From Coriaria nepalensis (lineage: Eukaryota > Streptophyta > Magnoliopsida > Cucurbitales > Coriariaceae): a stretch of DNA of 64,000 bases. Positions 58,865 to 64,000 of this stretch are shown here, in pieces; the stretch's first letter is position 1; every line of letters begins with the position of its first letter. The position numbers and the translations under genes are program-made. The notes beneath the pieces are model-generated. The model was not told the DNA's origin, searched no databases, and saw nothing but the letters and a program-made list of their open reading frames with translations. The stretch spans positions 6,305,501 to 6,369,500 of the forward strand of contig CP114488.1 of the NCBI GenBank assembly GCA_027186245.1. Reading direction: 5' to 3'.

Positions 58865-59182
58865 GAAACAAATTTTAGCATCAAGATGCGTAATTCTTTT
58901 ATTTTTTTTTATATGTACTTAGTTTTTATTAAACTAATTCCCGATTCTTAGAACAAGTCAACCTAAAATTCTCTTCTCTCCTAGGACGAAAAAAAAGAGA
59001 GAAAACATCGACAAAATGTACAATAATTTAACAAAAAAGTACAAAATTTTATAAAACAAAATAATAATTTATTGAATCTCATAGAATGCGCTAGAAGCTC
59101 ATTTACGTTTTACTATGTTTACACAAAATTGTATTATTCTAAATACACAACGAGTTTTTACAGGGAAGCTTGAACAGTACAG
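58865..59182 (+). promoter_or_regulatory. Upstream region of the RRM gene
   Basis: An AT-rich segment directly before the start codon should contain the promoter and leader. No sharp TATA box can be singled out among the AT runs. Confidence 0.35.
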
Positions 59183-61904
59183 ATGTTGAACTCTATCTCC
59201 CTACTAAGCTTCCAATCCACCGCCATCTCCGCCTCCTCCTCACACTTAAACCCTTACAAAACTCACCTCTCTCTCTTCCCAACCACACATTGTTCCGTTA
59301 ATCCACTCTTCGTAGCTCTCTTCGGAACCGTCTCCTTCCCCTCTTCATTCCATCACCATCTCAGTTTTCGTGCTCTTAATGTCTCGCCGGAACGTACCGG
59401 ATTCCGTGTGTGCGCGATGAAGAAGCGGCGGAAGGGTGGGGGGGAAGGCGGCGGAACTGGCGTCATGGAACTGAAAGACTCTGATGATGAAGACTATCAT
59501 GATTTTGACAATGATGATGAGGATGATTTTGACGACGAAGATGGTGATGAGGAAGACGAGGGGTTGCCTTTGCCGTTGAGGAAGATGAATTGGTGGATTC
59601 AGAACAAACCTCGTGGATTTGGTGAGGGAAAAGAGTACGATACTTCTATTGAAGACAAACTGTTCGACGAAATGGAGCAGAGTAGGTTGGCTCAGGCTGC
59701 TAATCTCAATAAGCTTAAGAACGATTCCCTCAATCGCCCCCTGGAGAAGAAAGGTAATTCATGGCTTCCTTCAAGTTAATTGAATCAGTTCATTTTGAAA
59801 ATGAGTTATCCATATCGAGCGATGTAGTTTTAGAAGATAGGAATTCAATTCATTTGGAATTTCATTTAAAGCCGTTGCAGATTTTGTCACTGCTGTTTTT
59901 CTAGCTGTGATTGAAGTGCATTAATTTTATAGTTGAGTTCTGAATTGTAAATAGAGTTGAGATGCTTTACTCAAATTCTTGTCTCAATGAGTGTAATTGA
60001 AAGCAATTGAATTGAATTCCTCCATAAATTTGTGCAGAACTGAGGGAATTAGCCTTTCCATTTCAATAGTTCATTCATGCCATGAAAGTTTTTTTTGTCT
60101 TGTTATGACATGTGTCCATTAGCTTAACACTTTACTCCTTTGTTGAGAAATGTTATCTTTTTGCACGCTGTAGAATTTGCTGGAAAACTTCTCAACCTAC
60201 TAGTAGTATTCAAGATGTTTAGGACACTGGACACTATTCATATTGAACTGTTAAGGTTCATTAGGCTTGGAGTTTCAAACTAGAGTTTGGACAAACTGTA
60301 TTTTGGTTGGATTGCAAGTAAAATAGATTTTACCTTCAGATTGGTTTTTGAGTCAAAACTGGAGTTTTTAGGGCAATACTAGATTCTAGACCCAAGCTGG
60401 AGATTCAAGCGCTGAAAAAAATGTGCCCTTGACCTTCTTGCTTGTCTTTCCACTTTTCTAATATTATGTTATAAAGAAACTTTTAAGAGTTGAGATAACA
60501 GCACTTAAAAATGGGCTTCTTTTTCCAGCTTCTGAAGCTGTTATGAGTGGAGTCCGAGTCAGAGTGATCAACCTTCCTAGAAAGAAGAACATCCACAGAG
60601 ACTTGAAATCAGCTTTTCAAGGTGTCCAAGGGATTTTGAATATCAATCCAGCAGTTACTGGTAACAAGAAGACTAGGGACCCTGTCTGCAAGGGCTTTGC
60701 TTTTGTTCATTTCAAGTCTGAGCAAGATGCGACAAGGTAGATGTTATAAGAATATATTTTTCTATGCAAAGAAATATTAAATGTAAGGTGCTTATGGAAT
60801 TGCAATTTTGCTCTTCATAGGGTGCTTATAGAAATATAATTGCTGTGCCAACACTTTTTGTTGTGGGTTTTTGGCTGTTCATTGTATACAAATTATTCTT
60901 TAAGCAACTCAGTTTTAGTCAGATGTGCTTATTGCTCAAAACAAACACTGTGGGGTGTCTGGTAAAAATAGGTAAATAGTGCTTATTTTTTGCATTTGAA
61001 ACACATTTTTTAACTTATTTCCTAAGCACCTATATATGGTAGCTTAAAACTAAATTCTTTTTGGTATTTCAATAATGAAAAACAATGCCTTTTCCATTGG
61101 TAGGTTTATGCGGACATTTTCTGGAGAAACCTTAACATTTGGGAAGATTCAGAAGCAAATAAAATGCGAGCTGGTGAATCCACAATCACCCTCTATCTCT
61201 ACTCTGGACCATTCAACAGCTAAACCAAGTACTTCCCAATTAGCAATAATTCCTGAAGTAGAAATAGAGCAAGATTCTGACACTTACATCAATGATTCTT
61301 CCCTTGAGCAATGGGATGATGAAACCTCATTTGAGGATTTTGATGAAGATGATCCAAATGAGGAGTTTATAGAAACGGTGGTTGAAAAAATTAGAGAGGA
61401 TCCAGAATTGGAATCAGAATCCATGACACAATCTTCTTCATCTCCAAAAGATCTCGAAACAGTCCATGCAATAGAGAGAATCCGAGCATTGGAGAAAAGG
61501 TTACTTGCTAGGGGAAAAAATGAGGAAGTTGCTCAGGAGAAGCCGGGGAAACAAAAAACAGAAAATGCTCCAAGGAAAAAGCCAGTCGCAAGGGAAAAGG
61601 GAGAGAAGACGAAGAAGCTAGCAATTCCTGGATCAGCAAAGAGGTATTAGTACATATTGCAAGTGATTTGAGACAATACAAGTATGTGCATCCTGGTATC
61701 CAGTTTAAGATCGAATTCCCATCTGTGTCCACAAGATCTCGAATGCACCTGAATTCATCTTTTATCCTTCTCACAATATATCAAGTAAAAATGTTACATT
61801 TGATCATATGATGCAGGTTAAAGGTAAAGGAGAAGGCCATGTTAGCCGATGTGTTCTCCAGATACGGTGCAAAGCCTTCTTTGGCTTCAAAACAGGGGAA
61901 TTGA
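59183..61904 (+). CDS. RRM-domain RNA-binding protein, probably plastid-targeted, four coding exons
   Basis: Exons 59183-59753, 60529-60736, 61104-61643 and 61817-61904 have GT-AG borders and consistent phases and give 468 residues. Residues 1 to about 78 are rich in Ser, Leu and Phe, poor in acids, and end near FRVCAMKK, like a chloroplast transit peptide. Residues 97-127 are almost all Asp/Glu. One RRM starts at VRVRVINLP (199-207, RNP2) and has a textbook RNP1, KGFAFVHF, at 245-252. The C-terminal half has another acidic stretch, a Lys-rich part (APRKKPVAREKGEKTKK) and a conserved-looking end (RYGAKPSLASKQGN). Arabidopsis has a chloroplast RRM protein of this general layout (RBD1, reported to act with 23S rRNA); orthology is my inference. 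Regulation is not visible. A minus frame over exon 3 is a shadow. Confidence 0.88.
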
Positions 61905-62153
61905 CTGATTAAACAGTGGTCTCGAAAATATTCGAAATGGGGGGGTTTTTTGTTCTCGTTTTCCAGAATCAGATTAGCTGTAATTTTCTTTTTTATCTGG
62001 TACCAGGTTGTGTTAGGTTGTGGCTACTTGATATTTGTAGAAACTGGGAACATTGATAATTAAGCAAATTCGTTTCATATGTGGGAAACTCTTATCTTGT
62101 AAGGAAATCATATATTAAAATTTAAATTTCTTTCAAATTCGTTTCATTGACAG
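61905..62153 (+). other. Short gap between RRM and RNase H coding regions
   Basis: Only about 250 bases separate the RRM stop codon from the first recognisable RNase H-gene exon. It contains RRM 3'UTR-like DNA and no ATG exon with the right phase that I can identify. Confidence 0.5.
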
Positions 62154-63503
62154 GAAAAGTGTCTGCCAAGGATGTAAAAAGAAGATCACAGGAGGCTCTT
62201 GAATCAGAGAATGTAGTAAGTTGGAAGCCATGAAATTTATCCTTTAAACTTTCTTTGAAGAATAAAGAACCACTAATTGCACCACTTGCATTTGAGGATT
62301 TTCACTTTTATTAACACCATTTGAGGCCCATAATCGATAGAGCTGAGGGTACTAAAGCATTCATGGTTTTGCGTGCATCATGATCAATACAATACCGAAG
62401 TTAGAGGTTGCTCATTCTATGGTTTGGCTGTATTTGCTATATTCAGATTTAACACTATTTTCAGGGAGCAATTTGTTCAACATCTACTTCAACCGAGCCC
62501 TTGAGAAAGCAGGCCAAGTTAGATCATGCCAATGCCGCCCAAGTATCATCCTCTGATTGTGTAAGTGGAAGTGATGTGGATGCCATAAGGATGGAAGATA
62601 CATTGTCTTTTGGGTACCTTTTTTTCAGCCCAATAAACTGTATCGTCCATTGTACTCATGCAGGTCATTTCATCAGTAATTGATGAGGAAAATTCTGGCT
62701 GAAAATATCAATACTTTTTTTATTAGTTTTTCCTCTTGGTTCATTTTCATGTTGTTGTTATCAAATATAATAAGTGCATTCAAAATGAGGGTTATTGGAT
62801 ATTATGTCTTTGAAAAATATTTGAAGGGATATCTCCCTTGTTTTCTTCACAATGTTCTCATTTTTGTGTGGGTTTAAACACTAATTCCTCCTATCATTTT
62901 TTATGTATTGCAGTCCTGTATTCTTGAGTTTGATGGTGCCTCGAAAGGAAATCCCGGACAAGCTGGGGCAGGAGCAGTGATACGAGCTTCTGATGGATGT
63001 GGTTTTCATTTTCCATGTGGAGTTCTTGAACCTTTTATTTAGTACCTATATCTTCTTAGCCCCGCTTTTTGTGTAGATATGTAGACTGCGTGAAGGGTTG
63101 GGAATAGCAACAAATAATGTTGCTGAATACAGAGCTGTGCTTTTGGGATTGAAATATGCTCTTAAGAAAGGTTTTACTAAGATCCAAGTCCAAGGTGACT
63201 CTAAGCTTGTCTGCATGCAGGTTTGCTCTTGTTCTAGTTATAATATTCTGACATCTACCATCAGAAGTATCAATGCTTAAGCTCAAATTTCTTCCTTTAT
63301 TTTGTTCTTCAATTGTTTTTTATGTTACTCCAACGTTACATCTTCTGTTCTCTCCTTTTCCGCAAAATTTTAAGTGAGCTTACTCCATGAAACAGGTTCA
63401 AGGATTATGGAAGGTAAAAAAAGAGAACATGTCTGATTTATATGACGAAGTAAAGACGCTGAAGGATAATTTCACATCATTTGAGATCAGTCATGTTCTA
63501 ATG
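62154..63503 (+). CDS. Plant RNase H (RNase H1-like) gene, partial
   Basis: The product would cleave RNA in RNA-DNA hybrids. Exons proposed are 62154-62215, 62465-62560, 62914-63021, 63077-63220 and 63396-63503. The domain shows EFDGASKGNPGQAGAGAVIR (first catalytic Asp), ICRLREGLGIATNNVAEYRA (catalytic Glu in AEYRA) and IQVQGDSKLVCMQ (second Asp). It continues with VQGLWKVKKENMSDLYDEV and FEISHVLM. The last catalytic residue and the C-terminus, expected in a following exon, are not found before the window end. At the 5' side the first exon starts in phase 1 without an upstream partner, and the Caulimovirus-viroplasmin-like domain many plant relatives carry is not seen. The donor of the third exon is weak: the best in-phase site is GGA followed by GTTCTTG. 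It may be intact with unseen exons, or decaying. Confidence 0.72.
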
Positions 63504-64000
63504 GTTGGTAGTGTTCTCTCTACTTGTTTCTAGGTGAAATCCTAATTGAGAATTCTATAACTACAGATGAACAAGGGGTGATGTAGCAATGACCATCTAA
63601 ATGTGCATCTTTGTGTGCTAGGCTAAAGATAGTGTTATCGGACTAATGCTCCTTATTCAGTTCTTACTGGAAGCTTGTTATCTTGATTCTTTAGACTGTA
63701 TTTTCGCATAGGGTGGAAATCGTAAGAGTGATATGAGCGAAAAATAGTTCTTTCGTGGTTAAGGATCTATATAGTGTAACACCACTTTTCTTAGATCTTA
63801 GCTGATGGAAATCTCAATCCTATATTTATACATAAAAACAGACCAGAATGTCCATACTTGCATAGAATATCTCCGGTTGAGGCATTTCAGCATACTCAAC
63901 CATTCAGATTAAGAAACGTCAACGCTTCTTATGATCAAGTGATGTGGCTTCATCACAACCCCCTAGAATATATTTTCTTAAGTAGGTTAGAATTTTCGAG
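63504..64000 (+). other. Intron or downstream DNA of the RNase H gene
   Basis: A donor GTTGGT follows the last exon. The final RNase H exon is not recognisable up to 64000, so this is either a long intron or non-genic flank. Confidence 0.4.

Noticed and set aside
1..64000. tRNA, rRNA or snoRNA genes
   Set aside because: I saw no cloverleaf with A- and B-box pattern and no rRNA-like stretch by eye. The tRNA-like words near 2807 are a retrotransposon primer-binding site. A covariance-model scan would settle it.

Overview
The window is plant nuclear DNA, almost certainly from a eudicot. It is AT-rich and gene-poor. The few real genes have plant-type introns (a D-type cyclin, a plastid-type RRM protein, a plant RNase H), and the rest is dominated by decayed Ty1/copia and Ty3/gypsy LTR retrotransposons plus endogenous pararetrovirus (Caulimoviridae-like) DNA. 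I cannot name the species.

Layout. 0-2.4 kb: intergenic DNA with the remains of a single-C2H2 zinc-finger gene. 2.8-4.3 kb: copia gag/protease/GAG-pre-integrase remnant with a primer-binding-site-like motif. 4.3-8.0 kb: repeats, a copia gag scrap and a probable minus-strand copia LTR. 8.0-9.3 kb: minus-strand gypsy (Tat-like) gag next to a GC-rich 57-bp minisatellite. 10.6-17.0 kb: a long, very degraded plus-strand copia element. 17.05-20.1 kb: a 5'-truncated plus-strand gypsy pol (RT, RNase H, integrase, C-terminal tail), followed by 3 kb of LTR-like DNA. 24.1-33.4 kb: a cluster of at least three broken endogenous pararetrovirus segments in opposite orientations. 35.6-37.6 kb: an intact minus-strand six-exon D-type cyclin gene. 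38.9-45.0 kb: nested copia, Athila/Tat-like and chromovirus fragments. 44.96-47.88 kb: a remarkable 3-kb array of short palindromic repeats, next to 48.2-49.2 kb, a minus-strand remnant of a Ulp1-type cysteine protease gene of the kind carried by DNA transposons. 51.7-55.4 kb: two copia remnants in opposite orientations. 56.5-57.5 kb: a 46-bp minisatellite, then LTR-like DNA. 59.2-61.9 kb: an intact plus-strand RRM gene of four coding exons, probably plastid-targeted. 62.15-63.5 kb: exons of a plant RNase H gene in the same direction, with the 5' end unresolved and the 3' end not found before the window edge.

Functionally, only the cyclin, RRM and RNase H genes look alive. They do not form a pathway. 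All transposon and viral reading frames I can recognise carry stops and frameshifts. The best candidates for something not routinely described are the palindrome array with its hairpins beside the Ulp1 fragment, and the pararetrovirus cluster with an extra reading frame downstream of RNase H present in two copies.
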